Source of the DNA: Clostridia bacterium
Lineage (GTDB): Bacteria; Bacillota; Clostridia; Lachnospirales; Lachnospiraceae
Assembly (NCBI GenBank): GCA_910575245.1
Contig: CAJTEN010000012.1
Span: 95,118 to 159,117, forward strand
Direction: 5' to 3'
Length of the DNA stretch: 64,000 nucleotides
Shown here: piece after piece, positions 8,172 through 16,620 of the stretch
How positions within the stretch are numbered: the first letter of the stretch is position 1
How the letters are laid out: each line of letters starts with the position of its first letter
Notes under the pieces: generated by a model
Seen by the model: only the letters and a program-made list of their open reading frames with translations
Told to the model about the DNA's origin: nothing
Databases searched by the model: none
Made by a program: the position numbers and the translations under genes

Positions 8172-8251
8172 AGTTTCCTCCGTTCCGTGAAATTTTCATA
8201 TACTTGTGCCCATGTCAGTTTTGACATAAACATTGCGTGAAAAGGCACAGG

Positions 8252-9292
8252 TCAATACAGGCTTCCGGAATTTACCACCGGCTGCGCGTCATGGTTTCCG
8301 CACAGCACGACCAGAAGATTGGATACCATAGCCGCCTTGCGCTCTTCATCCAGCTCTACGGTGTGATGTTCATCCAGCCGCTCTAATGCCATTTCAACCA
8401 TACCGACTGCACCGTCTACGATCATTTTCCTTGCATCAATGATAGCAGATGCCTGCTGTCTCTGCAACATCACTGCGGCAATCTCGGGTGCATAGGCGAG
8501 GTAAGTGATCCTGGCTTCGATGATCTCGATGCCGGCTTCCTGCACTTTCTCCTGAATCTCATCACGGATCCTGGCGGCTACTACCTCGCTGGAACCGCGC
8601 AGGCTTCCCTCGTCCGCAACGCCGTCTCCGGTGGTGTCCACACCCTGTGCCACATCATAAGGATAGAGCCGCACGATATTGCGCAGGGCGCTGTCACACT
8701 GCAATGAGAGAAATTCTTTATAATTGTCTACGCTAAATACAGCCTTGGCAGTATTTACGATACGCCATGTCACGGCGATGCCGATTTCAACCGGATTACC
8801 CAGGCAGTCGTTGATTTTCTGGCGGCTGTTGTTCAGGGTCATGATTTTCAGGGAGAGCTTCTTACTGGGAGCTTCCTGAGAAGCAGCGGCGGAATCGGCA
8901 GAGCCTATTCCCTTCACATCCCCGCTCTGACTGAGCTTCGTGCGTGAGGCAGGATTCACACTGGAGCAGAAAGGATTGACGAAGTAAAAGCCGTCGCCTA
9001 TGAGCGTCCCGATGTATCTGCCGAACAGGGTCAGTACCAGTGCTTCCTGGGGTTTCAAAACTTTAAGCCCGCAGAAGAGAATCCAGCCGAAGGCTATAAC
9101 GATGAAACATATGGTTATGACCAGGGTGAAGAACATCTTAATGAGTAAGGTATTGCTCCAGTATTCCAGTATCGTGCCGCTGATAACGACGCCGATAATT
9201 GCGGCCACATACATCAGGATGATGCCCAGAAGTACGGGCAGGCCGTTCTTTTTGCCTTGAATGATTTTTTCTTCTAAATTTTTCTCTTGCAT
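8252..9292 (-). CDS. SPFH/band-7 domain membrane protein
   Basis: A 346-residue protein. Two N-terminal hydrophobic segments (about 18-40 and 50-75) are followed by a band-7/SPFH domain (about 80-300). The domain begins KPQEALVLTLFGRYIGT and contains RIVNTAKAVFSVDNYKEF and IIEARITYLAYAPEIAAVML. The family (flotillin, HflK, stomatin) forms membrane-associated oligomeric cages that organise membrane proteins or proteases. An inserted Gly/Ser/Asp-rich loop (GVDTTGDGVADEGS) is present. The start at 9292 has GGAGG upstream; an upstream in-frame ATG at 9364 lies in the promoter. Confidence 0.88.
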   Translation of the reverse strand: MQEKNLEEKIIQGKKNGLPVLLGIILMYVAAIIGVVISGTILEYWSNTLLIKMFFTLVITICFIVIAFGWILFCGLKVLKPQEALVLTLFGRYIGTLIGDGFYFVNPFCSSVNPASRTKLSQSGDVKGIGSADSAAASQEAPSKKLSLKIMTLNNSRQKINDCLGNPVEIGIAVTWRIVNTAKAVFSVDNYKEFLSLQCDSALRNIVRLYPYDVAQGVDTTGDGVADEGSLRGSSEVVAARIRDEIQEKVQEAGIEIIEARITYLAYAPEIAAVMLQRQQASAIIDARKMIVDGAVGMVEMALERLDEHHTVELDEERKAAMVSNLLVVLCGNHDAQPVVNSGSLY

Positions 9293-9365
9293 AGCGTATC
9301 CTCCGTTTCGAAGCAAGACGGCAGTTTTTGTCTTCACTTCATTGTGAAATTTATTTGATATCATT

Positions 9366-9393
9366 ATGATATCACAACGAATATAGATGTCAA
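9366..9393 (-). promoter_or_regulatory. Sigma-A promoter of the SPFH-RHH operon
   Basis: On the reverse strand TTGACA (9388-9393) and TATCAT (9366-9371) are spaced 16 bp, about 75 bp upstream of the SPFH start. Confidence 0.65.
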
Positions 9394-9431
9394 TAGTTTT
9401 ATAGAAGAAAAAAGGTATTTGGGTAACGGTT

Positions 9432-9466
9432 GTAACAGTTCAGCCCAGGATTTTGTATTTACTTGG
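9432..9466 (+). repeat. Family 2 repeat, left-end fragment
   Basis: GTAACAGTTCAGCCCAGG followed by TTTTGTATTTACTTGG. It matches the left end of the full copies at 25317 and 29733 and then diverges. It lies between the SPFH promoter and the DUF4422 gene; the rest of 9293-9603 holds only that promoter and A/T-rich leader. Confidence 0.65.
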
Positions 9467-9603
9467 CCAGACCGTGTTATAATGTGGAGGTTTACAAGCA
9501 TTTGATTTTCTGTAGAGATTGTTTATAATAATCAGGTACAGACTGTTTTTACAAAATATGAGAGACATTCATATTGGGAATATGGAAAAGGGGATAAACG
9601 GAT

Positions 9604-10755
9604 ATGTCGGTAACGATCTTTACAATGACGCATAAGAAATTCAGGGAGCCCGAGGACAGAATCTATGTGCCTCTGCACGTGGGACGTGCACGCGGAGAGG
9701 ATTTCGGTTACGCGGGGGATGACACAGGAGACAACATATCGGACCGGAATTGTTATTACGGGGAACTGACAGGCGTATACTGGGTCTGGAAAAACGTGTG
9801 TACCGGGGATTATGTGGGAATCTGCCATTACAGGAGATATTTCTGCACGGAAGAAGGCAGGATCCTGAACGAAAAGGATTACCGGTCGATCCTGGGCGAA
9901 TATGACATTATTACATCCAAAAAACTGAAGCTTAACTATTCCTACTTTGACGGCTATGCCAGCGATTACAATATATTTGACCTGGTGGCCACGGGTGAAG
10001 TGATCCGGCAGCTGTATCCGGAATATTATGATACCTTTGAACGCCTGGTACATGGGAAAGGCACATATTTCGGCAATATGATGGTGACATCCAAGGCATT
10101 GTACGATGAGTATGCCAGGTGGCTTTTTTCTATCTTCCGTGAGGCTGAGAAAAGAATCGATGCCAGCGGGTACGATGACTATCATAAGAGGGTTTTCGGC
10201 TTTATCTCGGAATTCCTGCTGCTTGTCTGGGTGGAGGTAAAAGGACTTAAGGTATATGAGTGCAAGGTCGGCATGACGGATGAGAAGTACGAGACAAGAC
10301 AGATGAAAGAGCGGCTGGCGGAGTTTTTCCGAAAGGGCGATCTGGACGGAGCGAAAGAATATTTTCTGGGTGTGCTTGATAAACGGCCGGATGTGCTGAT
10401 GGAAGCGTCGGACATCACCGGGGAACTGAAGCTGGCCATGCAGGTGATCGCGGTCTGCGGGCTGGAGCGGCAGGAGTACGGGGAGAGCGTCATTGACAGG
10501 ATCAGGCAGTTTGAAGAACTGATGCGTTATTTTAGCAGTATCAATGAAGTGATCAATGACTGCAGGGAGGGGCAGTTTTGCGAGAAAGATATCCGTTTCC
10601 TGCGGGAGAACAAGGTAAGCGAGATTGCGGTGGAGGCTTCGGCGAGACTTTTTATCCCGGATGCAAAGGAACTGGCTGAGGTTGTGGAGGCTGTGAGAAG
10701 TGTGATAAAAGAATCAAAACGAACGGAGGGTTCAGATATGGCGGAAAAAGAGTAG
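9604..10755 (+). CDS. DUF4422 glycosyltransferase-like protein
   Basis: A 383-residue protein. The first 230 residues match the DUF4422 pattern of capsule/exopolysaccharide glycosyltransferases: opening TIFTMTHKKF, conserved CHYRRYF (74-80), the YDIITSKK block, and FGNMMVTSK. The C-terminal 150 residues are charged and helical, without a recognised domain. It is expected to be cytosolic or membrane-peripheral. It stands alone, without neighbouring polysaccharide genes, so its acceptor is unknown. The start has AAGGGG upstream. Confidence 0.8.
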   Translation: MSVTIFTMTHKKFREPEDRIYVPLHVGRARGEDFGYAGDDTGDNISDRNCYYGELTGVYWVWKNVCTGDYVGICHYRRYFCTEEGRILNEKDYRSILGEYDIITSKKLKLNYSYFDGYASDYNIFDLVATGEVIRQLYPEYYDTFERLVHGKGTYFGNMMVTSKALYDEYARWLFSIFREAEKRIDASGYDDYHKRVFGFISEFLLLVWVEVKGLKVYECKVGMTDEKYETRQMKERLAEFFRKGDLDGAKEYFLGVLDKRPDVLMEASDITGELKLAMQVIAVCGLERQEYGESVIDRIRQFEELMRYFSSINEVINDCREGQFCEKDIRFLRENKVSEIAVEASARLFIPDAKELAEVVEAVRSVIKESKRTEGSDMAEKE

Positions 10756-10893
10756 GCTGCAATCATGATTGGTGTTTACACTGATTTACAAAAAAGTCAA
10801 AAAGCAGAGGATAGAGACAAGGAATTGAGCAACCGGCTTCGCAAAGTTACGGGATTCGCTTAGCGGATTCGGAGTAATCTTGAGAGTGGCTGG

Positions 10894-10940
10894 CAGCAAA
10901 AAGAGCGGAATTTGTCACCGCTCTTTTTGCTTGTTTTTTG
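10894..10940. terminator. Bidirectional terminator between convergent genes
   Basis: AGCAAAAAGAGCGG pairs with CCGCTCTTTTTGCT across a short loop, followed by TGTTTTTTG on the plus strand. It serves the DUF4422 gene and, through the A-run on the left, the opposing DUF3298 gene. Confidence 0.8.
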
Positions 10941-10982
10941 CAAGGCCGAGATCGAAATTTCTAATGCTATTAACTTACAAAG

Positions 10983-12401
10983 TTACTTTACAATAGCAAT
11001 CTCCACTGTCGGATCGTTTAGGTCACCTTTGGATTTCCCAAGATAAACGAGGTCTCCGTCTCCTGTATAGCGGAAGAAGTGGCTGTAGTAGACGAATTCA
11101 TTCCCTTCATTGACACCGGCAAGCACTGCCAACTCTGTATAGTCATCGTCTACATTCATATCGTAGAGAAAGTATTCGCCCCAACTGAAATCCGACAGAC
11201 ATTCTTTGACAGCGTCATTGCCATTCTGGGAGAAATCCGTGTCATTGACGGTTAAATGCAGCAGAGCTCCGTAAGTGCCATCCGCATTTTCTGTGTTTTC
11301 CTGGAAAAAGAGGAAGGAATCTTCATGGCCGTCGCCGTTCAGGTCAAAGCTAAAGTTTTCATTTTCCTGTAATTTCATGATAAGCCGGTCCGTATAGGAA
11401 TAGGAGTCCTTGAGCCCCATGCCTGCCAGATCAGAGTAAGGGATAAGGAATTCGATTGTACCGGAGGCATATGGCCCCAGCGCATAAGGAGCGCTCATAA
11501 AGACAAGGCCTGAGGTGGAAAGATACCATACGTCATCGGCGTACAGTACGGTTTCCAGTTCATTATCACTGCCGTACAGGTTAGTATATTCCGAATTGAA
11601 CATCCGGTCCTGATAGGCTTTGGTTTTTGCCAGGTTCTGGTTATAGGCCAGAGTATCCTCGTGAAAGGCGTCAGGGTCATCGCTCAGGTCGGCAAAAGCG
11701 ATCACATCTCCTGTTTTTGCGTTATAATTAACACCGTGAGTATCATAATTGCCGTGGGCGCCTCCCGTAAAAGTATAGCAGCTTACCGTAAAGGAAATGA
11801 CATTACTGTCAGATCTTGCGGGCGCGATGCCCAGATCTTCAATGTAGGAAATAAAAGGGTATTCGGAATCTGAGGAGATCGTTTCATCGTAGCCTTCCTT
11901 TGCCCATTCTTCGATTTCCGTACCGGCTTTGAATGCATCGATCCTGGAGCGGATATCGGCATTGATCTTCCCGGCAGCGTCATCGTTTCCTTCTATAGTG
12001 ACAACCGGATAGGTAAAGCTTCTGGTGAAATATACGGTACCGTCATCGGCGGTTTTTTCTTCTTCCTCGGTTTTTATTTCAATGTGGATATTGGATGGAA
12101 AGGTGCTGACAGTCGTGTCGGTTTCCGGGTTGCCGCTACTGCTGATTTCCGGAGCAGAGTTACCTGTGCCCGGCCCGGCGGTATCGTTTTGTGCGGCGTC
12201 CGGTTGTGCCTGTATACCAGTCTCCGTGTCTTGGGAAGGTGGTGTTTCACTGGCATCAGCTTCTGTGCCATGTGACGCTTCGGCATCGGGTGTATCCGCC
12301 GTGCCGGTCCCGCATGCCGCACAGGTGAGCACGGTGCATAATAACAGAGTGCAGGCGGCGTTTCTTTTTAAGTGATTTTTCTGTTTTGTATTTTTTTTCA
12401 T
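10983..12401 (-). CDS. Lipoprotein with DUF4163/DUF3298 (RsiV/PdaC-like) domains
   Basis: A 472-residue protein. The signal peptide ends in a lipobox (CAAC, Cys 30), then a Thr/Asp/Ala-rich linker runs to about residue 110. Residues about 115-320 follow the DUF4163-DUF3298 pattern: conserved YPVVTIEGNDDA, TGGAHGNYDTHGVNYN, and IEFLIPYSDLAG. In Bacillus RsiV this domain binds lysozyme; in PdaC it precedes a deacetylase. The last 140 residues contain an FG-GAP/EF-hand-like DLNGDGHEDSF stretch. The start at 12401 was chosen for GAGGAGG 6 bp upstream. It is divergent from an ECF sigma/anti-sigma pair, suggesting a surface sensor or target of that regulon (inference). Confidence 0.8.
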   Translation of the reverse strand: MKKNTKQKNHLKRNAACTLLLCTVLTCAACGTGTADTPDAEASHGTEADASETPPSQDTETGIQAQPDAAQNDTAGPGTGNSAPEISSSGNPETDTTVSTFPSNIHIEIKTEEEEKTADDGTVYFTRSFTYPVVTIEGNDDAAGKINADIRSRIDAFKAGTEIEEWAKEGYDETISSDSEYPFISYIEDLGIAPARSDSNVISFTVSCYTFTGGAHGNYDTHGVNYNAKTGDVIAFADLSDDPDAFHEDTLAYNQNLAKTKAYQDRMFNSEYTNLYGSDNELETVLYADDVWYLSTSGLVFMSAPYALGPYASGTIEFLIPYSDLAGMGLKDSYSYTDRLIMKLQENENFSFDLNGDGHEDSFLFFQENTENADGTYGALLHLTVNDTDFSQNGNDAVKECLSDFSWGEYFLYDMNVDDDYTELAVLAGVNEGNEFVYYSHFFRYTGDGDLVYLGKSKGDLNDPTVEIAIVK

Positions 12402-12457
12402 AAGAAACCTCCTCATAGATTACTCCGCGTCCGTGGGATGCTGAGATATGGATATTA

Positions 12458-12660
12458 GTAACAGTTCGGACAGCAATGTCATTTAGTTAAGTCCATACAC
12501 AGCGTCTGATATGATAGGATTCTCCTTAGGACCGCTGCGTTTGGAACCGAGCGAAAGCGCGTCCTTAGGAGATTCCTATCATGTCAGGCGCGTCCGGCTT
12601 AACTTAATGACATTGGTTCAGACAGATCTGCGCATTTACTGCACTGACCAGGCCAGTGAG
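12458..12660 (+). repeat. Family 2 repeat, interrupted by a family 1 MITE
   Basis: With the insert at 12474-12615 and one target copy removed, the sequence reads GTAACAGTTCAGACAG and continues GCGCATTTACTGCA, matching the left part of the family 2 copies at 25317 and 29733. The right boundary is unclear. Confidence 0.55.
12474..12615 (-). mobile_element. Family 1 MITE, copy B, internally deleted
   Basis: A 142-bp element in inverted orientation relative to copies A, C and D. Flanks are GTTCGGACAG (12464-12473) and GTTCAGACAG (12616-12625), a 10-bp target duplication with one mismatch. It lacks 47 bp of the interior, including the inner hairpin; the break lies between two CGGT repeats. Confidence 0.85.
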
Positions 12661-12793
12661 TAAAGTTAATTCAAGGCACTGCAGAACGTTGCATGACTCA
12701 GTATGACATGGCAGCGTGGAAATGACAAGGCGGCTATAGAAAATGATGCAATAATGATGCAATTTATTTTACTGTTTACGGATGATATGATAT

Positions 12794-12799
12794 TGTAAC
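12794..12799 (+). promoter_or_regulatory. Possible ECF-type -35 element
   Basis: TGTAAC sits 95 bp upstream of the sigma gene, resembling the AAC-containing -35 of ECF promoters. No clear -10 partner is identifiable, so autoregulation is only a suggestion. Confidence 0.25.
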
Positions 12800-12893
12800 C
12801 TTTTTCCGTTACACACAATCTAATCTATATAAAACAAAACCGGTAACAAAGAGCGCGCGCACCGGACAAATCATACGAAAGGAAAGAACTCCG

Positions 12894-13439
12894 ATGAAAG
12901 AGGACACGATACGGCTTGTGAAGAAAGCCATCAAGGGCAGTAAATCCGCTTACGGCGAGTTGATTGCCGAATATCAGGTCTATTTATACAAGACGGCCTT
13001 TTTATATGAAAAAAACGAAGCGGACTCTCTGGATGCCGTACAGGAATGTGTAACGAGAGGGATGCTTGCCATCGGGAAACTGAAGGAACCGAGATATTTT
13101 AAGACATGGATCACGAAGATTCTGCTCAATTGCATCTGGCAGGATAAGAAGAGGGAGCAGATGGTTTCGCTGGAGGAATACCAGGAGAAGGGAGCCGAGA
13201 ATTACCTCATAGAGGAGAAAGTCGATCTCTATGATGCAATCGATTCTTTGAAGGAGCAGTATAGGACCGTTGTCATTCTTTTCTACTTTCAGGAACTGAA
13301 GATCAAGGAGATCGCGCGGGTCATGGAGATCCCGGAGGGGAGTGTGAAAGTATATCTGTACCGCGCCAAGAAGCAATTGCGGAAGTGGCTGGAGGGCAGT
13401 GAGACGGAATATAAGGAGGAAAGACGCTATGCAAAATGA
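12894..13439 (+). CDS. ECF-type RNA polymerase sigma factor
   Basis: A 181-residue protein with sigma region 2 (about 12-85, including SLDAVQECVTRGMLAI and PRYFKTWITKILLN) and region 4 (about 120-170, YRTVVILFYFQELKIKEIA followed by the HTH GSVKVYLYRAKKQL). It lacks regions 1 and 3, as in ECF sigma factors. It should direct RNA polymerase to a stress regulon when released from the anti-sigma. The stop overlaps the next gene start (11 bp overlap), indicating translational coupling. GAAAGGAAAG lies upstream. Confidence 0.92.
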   Translation: MKEDTIRLVKKAIKGSKSAYGELIAEYQVYLYKTAFLYEKNEADSLDAVQECVTRGMLAIGKLKEPRYFKTWITKILLNCIWQDKKREQMVSLEEYQEKGAENYLIEEKVDLYDAIDSLKEQYRTVVILFYFQELKIKEIARVMEIPEGSVKVYLYRAKKQLRKWLEGSETEYKEERRYAK

Positions 13440-14706
13440 AAGATTTGATGCAATTCCGATTCCGGAAGAATTGGACAGTGCTGTAAAAGCAGGGATTCAG
13501 GAAGGAATCAGACAGCAGAGGAAGCTTTATCGAAAACAGATCATACTGCGTTACGGAACCATTGCGGCAGCAGCACTGATTGTTATATGCGCAGGGGTAC
13601 TGTTGGTTTCGGATCCATCCCTGGCGGCGAAGCTGCCCTTTGTAGGACGGATTTTCTCTATGGTGCAGGAAGAAATCAGCTATAAAGGTAATTTCAGCGA
13701 TAGTGCGGAGGTGTATGTGGAGGGGGATGTAACCGGGTCACAAAATAAAAATGTGACACAAACGTCAGAAGAAGGAGGGGCCGGAATATCCGAAGAAGAG
13801 GAGTCTAATCCATATGTACAAACTTCTAACGGACTTACTGTTACGGTCTCAGAGGCAAGTTGTTCCTCGCAGGCGTTGTACCTGGCGCTCTGTATCGAAA
13901 ATGAGGAAGCTTTTCCTGAAGATTTCATGACCACGTTGGATTTTGGAACGTATCAGGTCATGTATCTGAAAAGCGATTCTTATTACGACTTGCCGGGTCT
14001 TGGCAAGGAGGACAGAGGAGCGGAGCAGGGATATCCTGGACCCTATTATATGGAAGGAACATATGTGGACGATCATACTTTTACAGGTGTCATAAGGGTT
14101 GACCTGGATCGGGATGTGGAACGCAGCATTCACGCCACAAACCTGGGGGAAGTGGAGACGGACGCAGAACTGATCTGGGAGGGAGAAAAGACGGAACTTC
14201 CGGAGCGGTTTACTTACTATCTTGATATATCTGATTTCTATGGAGAAGTGGAGGAATACGAAGATGTTCTGCTCCGCGATGCGGATGGAGAAGAAATCAT
14301 GTATAAGGAGCGGCTGAAGAAACATTATGAGGGCACATGGAATTTCGCTATTGACGTCAGGATGAACAAGGATGGGGAGGAGATTGTAGAGATTAACAAG
14401 ACAAACGAGAACGGGATCGGAATCGCCTCTGTGGCAAGGACAAAATTTGAGATCAAAGCTGAGATGATTCTTCCGGAAGGGGATCTAGGGTATGATTATA
14501 TCATTGCAATCTGTGACGCGGACGGGAAATTGTTGGATTCCCAAGGAGATTTTGCCGAAACATTCTCTGTTTACGGCCGGGATACGGATATTGTGTATGT
14601 ATATATATGCGATCTTATTCAGTTTATGGATGAACTGAAAGGGGACAGCCGGAAGATAGCGGAGCACGCATTGTTTGGAACCGAGGTGCATTTCGGGATG
14701 GATTGA
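13429..14706 (+). CDS. Anti-sigma factor with DUF4179 domain
   Basis: A 425-residue protein. The cytosolic N-terminus (1-40: IPIPEELDSAVKAGI) is typical of DUF4179 proteins, then one membrane helix (about 42-60), then a large extracellular part with an acidic Ser/Thr linker and a beta-rich C-terminal region. DUF4179 proteins are encoded next to ECF sigma factors and are assigned as membrane anti-sigma factors. The start at 13429, inside the sigma gene, has AAGGAGG upstream. The external domain is the likely signal-sensing part. Confidence 0.85.
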   Translation: MQNERFDAIPIPEELDSAVKAGIQEGIRQQRKLYRKQIILRYGTIAAAALIVICAGVLLVSDPSLAAKLPFVGRIFSMVQEEISYKGNFSDSAEVYVEGDVTGSQNKNVTQTSEEGGAGISEEEESNPYVQTSNGLTVTVSEASCSSQALYLALCIENEEAFPEDFMTTLDFGTYQVMYLKSDSYYDLPGLGKEDRGAEQGYPGPYYMEGTYVDDHTFTGVIRVDLDRDVERSIHATNLGEVETDAELIWEGEKTELPERFTYYLDISDFYGEVEEYEDVLLRDADGEEIMYKERLKKHYEGTWNFAIDVRMNKDGEEIVEINKTNENGIGIASVARTKFEIKAEMILPEGDLGYDYIIAICDADGKLLDSQGDFAETFSVYGRDTDIVYVYICDLIQFMDELKGDSRKIAEHALFGTEVHFGMD

Positions 14707-14762
14707 GTTATCTGTCCATTCCAAGTTGCTTTATTCACCAATTATCTTATATTTATACTTTT

Positions 14763-14803
14763 CAACCCGCATTCTTTGTGTTATAATGCGGGTTGAATTG
14801 TTT
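14763..14803 (+). terminator. Intrinsic terminator of the sigma/anti-sigma operon
   Basis: CAACCCGCATT (14763-14773) pairs with AATGCGGGTTG (14785-14795) around a loop, followed by AATTGTTT. Confidence 0.75.
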
Positions 14804-14903
14804 GGGATGACATGTTTGTTATGGCATAGACAGGAAACGGCATAAATGTTGGTAACAGATTGAAAATGAAGATTGGGATAGAGGACGAAAGGATGAAAAA
14901 CAG

Positions 14904-15602
14904 ATGACAGGGATGCAACAATGGTTTTCCAGGATTTCCGACTTGTTTGTAAAGTGTTTTATCAGGGATGACCGCTATAAGCTGCTGCTTAGTGGTGTCG
15001 GAGTTACGATCAAGGTTTCGCTTTTGGCGGTTATTATCGGTATCTTGATTGGTATGCTGATCGCACTGTGCAATCTATCCAAAAATAAATTTCTCAAGGC
15101 AGTCGGAGGAGTCTACACGGATGTGATCCGGGGCACACCTTCCGTTACCCAGCTGATGCTTATTTATTTTGTCATTTTTGCTACCGTCAACCTGCCTAAA
15201 TGGATTATAGCGGCGATTGCTTTCGGCATAAACTCCGGTGCGTATGTATCCGAGATCATCAGGGGCGGTATTCTGTCCGTGGATCACGGGCAGACGGAGG
15301 CAGGGAGGTCATTGGGACTGAATGCGTTTCAGACCATGACGAGAATCGTTATCCCGCAGGCGGTGAAGAATATCTTCCCGGCACTTTGCAATGAGTTTAT
15401 CGTGCTGATCAAGGAGACGGCAATCGTTGGCTATGTGGGTCTGATGGATATTCAGAAGGCAGGGGATTTTATCAAGAGCGCGACTTTCAATGCACCCATG
15501 CCGCTTTTCGGAACGGCGGTTATTTATTATGTGTTGATCAAGATATTGACACTTACGCTTCGCCAGGTGGAGAACCATTTGAGAAAATCTGATGTCAGAT
15601 AA
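14904..15602 (+). CDS. Polar amino acid ABC transporter, permease
   Basis: A 232-residue membrane protein of the HisM/GlnP family. It has five or so helices; the EAA loop is visible in EAGRSLGLNAFQTMTRIVIPQA, the cytosolic coupling contact with the ATPase. GVGVTIKVSLLAVIIG near the N-terminus and DVIRGTPSVTQLMLIYF are typical. It forms a complex with the ATPase at 15698 and binding protein at 16621. A ribosome site is weak (GAAAGGAT, 12 bp upstream). Confidence 0.92.
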   Translation: MTGMQQWFSRISDLFVKCFIRDDRYKLLLSGVGVTIKVSLLAVIIGILIGMLIALCNLSKNKFLKAVGGVYTDVIRGTPSVTQLMLIYFVIFATVNLPKWIIAAIAFGINSGAYVSEIIRGGILSVDHGQTEAGRSLGLNAFQTMTRIVIPQAVKNIFPALCNEFIVLIKETAIVGYVGLMDIQKAGDFIKSATFNAPMPLFGTAVIYYVLIKILTLTLRQVENHLRKSDVR

Positions 15603-15623
15603 TGACGAGACAGCCAGATGCGC

Positions 15624-15673
15624 GTAACAGAGAGGCCGAAGGCTGAACTGTTATAAGGGATCTGAACTGTTAT
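15624..15673 (+). repeat. Family 2 repeat, right-end hairpin
   Basis: GTAACAGAGAGGCC, then GGCTGAACTGTTAT, then a second CTGAACTGTTAT. It lies in the 95-bp gap between the permease and ATPase genes of one operon. Confidence 0.6.
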
Positions 15674-15697
15674 GCCGGATAGAAGGGAGAATACCTT

Positions 15698-16420
15698 ATG
15701 ATCAAGGTGAAAAATTTACATAAACATTTTGGCGGCCTGGCGGTTTTAAACGGGATAGACGAGCATATCTCGCAGGGAGAGGTGGTTGTCATCATCGGCC
15801 CGTCCGGCTCGGGTAAAAGCACATTTCTGCGTTGCCTGAACCTGCTGGAGGATGTGACGGAAGGTGAAATCTATGTGGATGACGAGCAGATCAATACGCC
15901 GAAGGTAAATATCAATGTAGTCAGACAGAAGATGGGGATGGTATTCCAGCAGTTTAATCTGTTTCCGCATCTGACGATTATGGATAATATAACACTGGCT
16001 CCGGTTCTGTTAAAGAAGATGACGAAGGCGGAGGCGGTCAAAAAGGGAGAGGAACTTCTGGAACGTGTCAATCTGGCGGAAAAGGCGGATGCCTATCCGG
16101 CGCAGCTGTCTGGCGGACAGAAACAGCGTGTGGCGATTGCAAGGGCGCTTGCCATGAACCCGGAGATTATGCTTTTTGACGAGCCTACTTCGGCGCTGGA
16201 TCCGGAGATGGTCGGAGAAGTGCTGGATGTTATGAAGGATCTGGCAAAGTCCGGTATGACTATGGTGATTGTCACGCATGAGATGGGATTTGCCAGGGAG
16301 GTGGCATCCAGGGTGCTTTTCATTGATCAGGGTGTTGTGATGGAAAGCGGTACACCGGAGGAAGTGTTCAACCATCCGCGATGTGACAGGGCCAAGCTGT
16401 TTTTGAGCAAAGTTCTGTAG
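15698..16420 (+). CDS. Polar amino acid ABC transporter, ATP-binding protein
   Basis: A 240-residue ATPase of the GlnQ/HisP type. Walker A GPSGSGKS (34-41), Q-loop [10 protein letters not shown], signature LSGGQ, Walker [14 protein letters not shown] and the H-loop VTHEM are all intact. It energises amino acid import with the adjacent permease and binding protein. Confidence 0.95.
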   Translation: MIKVKNLHKHFGGLAVLNGIDEHISQGEVVVIIGPSGSGKSTFLRCLNLLEDVTEGEIYVDDEQINTPKVNINVVRQKMGMVFQQFNLFPHLTIMDNITLAPVLLKKMTKAEAVKKGEELLERVNLAEKADAYPAQLSGGQKQRVAIARALAMNPEIMLFDEPTSALDPEMVGEVLDVMKDLAKSGMTMVIVTHEMGFAREVASRVLFIDQGVVMESGTPEEVFNHPRCDRAKLFLSKVL

Positions 16421-16456
16421 GGAGTGACGGGCCGGGAAGTGTTTGCAGGAAATGGG

Positions 16457-16488
16457 AACCGATATATGGTATCGGATTGGTTTTTATT
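16457..16488 (+). terminator. Possible intra-operon attenuator
   Basis: AACCGATA (16457-16464) pairs with TATCGG plus TTGGTT (16470-16481, one bulge), followed by TTTTATT. It lies between the ATPase and the binding protein. The 200-bp gap may also hold a promoter for the binding protein. Confidence 0.4.
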
Positions 16489-16620
16489 CCGTTCTATATT
16501 TAGGCGTGACCGGAAATAATCCGGCAGGGCGGAACAGAGAATCAATTTCAGATATAGAGAACTGCCGGAATATGAGTTGGCGGTTCGGGAAAATAATCTA
16601 TGTTTCAGGAGGAGAGTATT

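Noticed and set aside
9604..10755. Possible capsule or exopolysaccharide cluster
   Set aside because: Only one glycosyltransferase-like gene is present; neighbours are SPFH and sigma factor genes.
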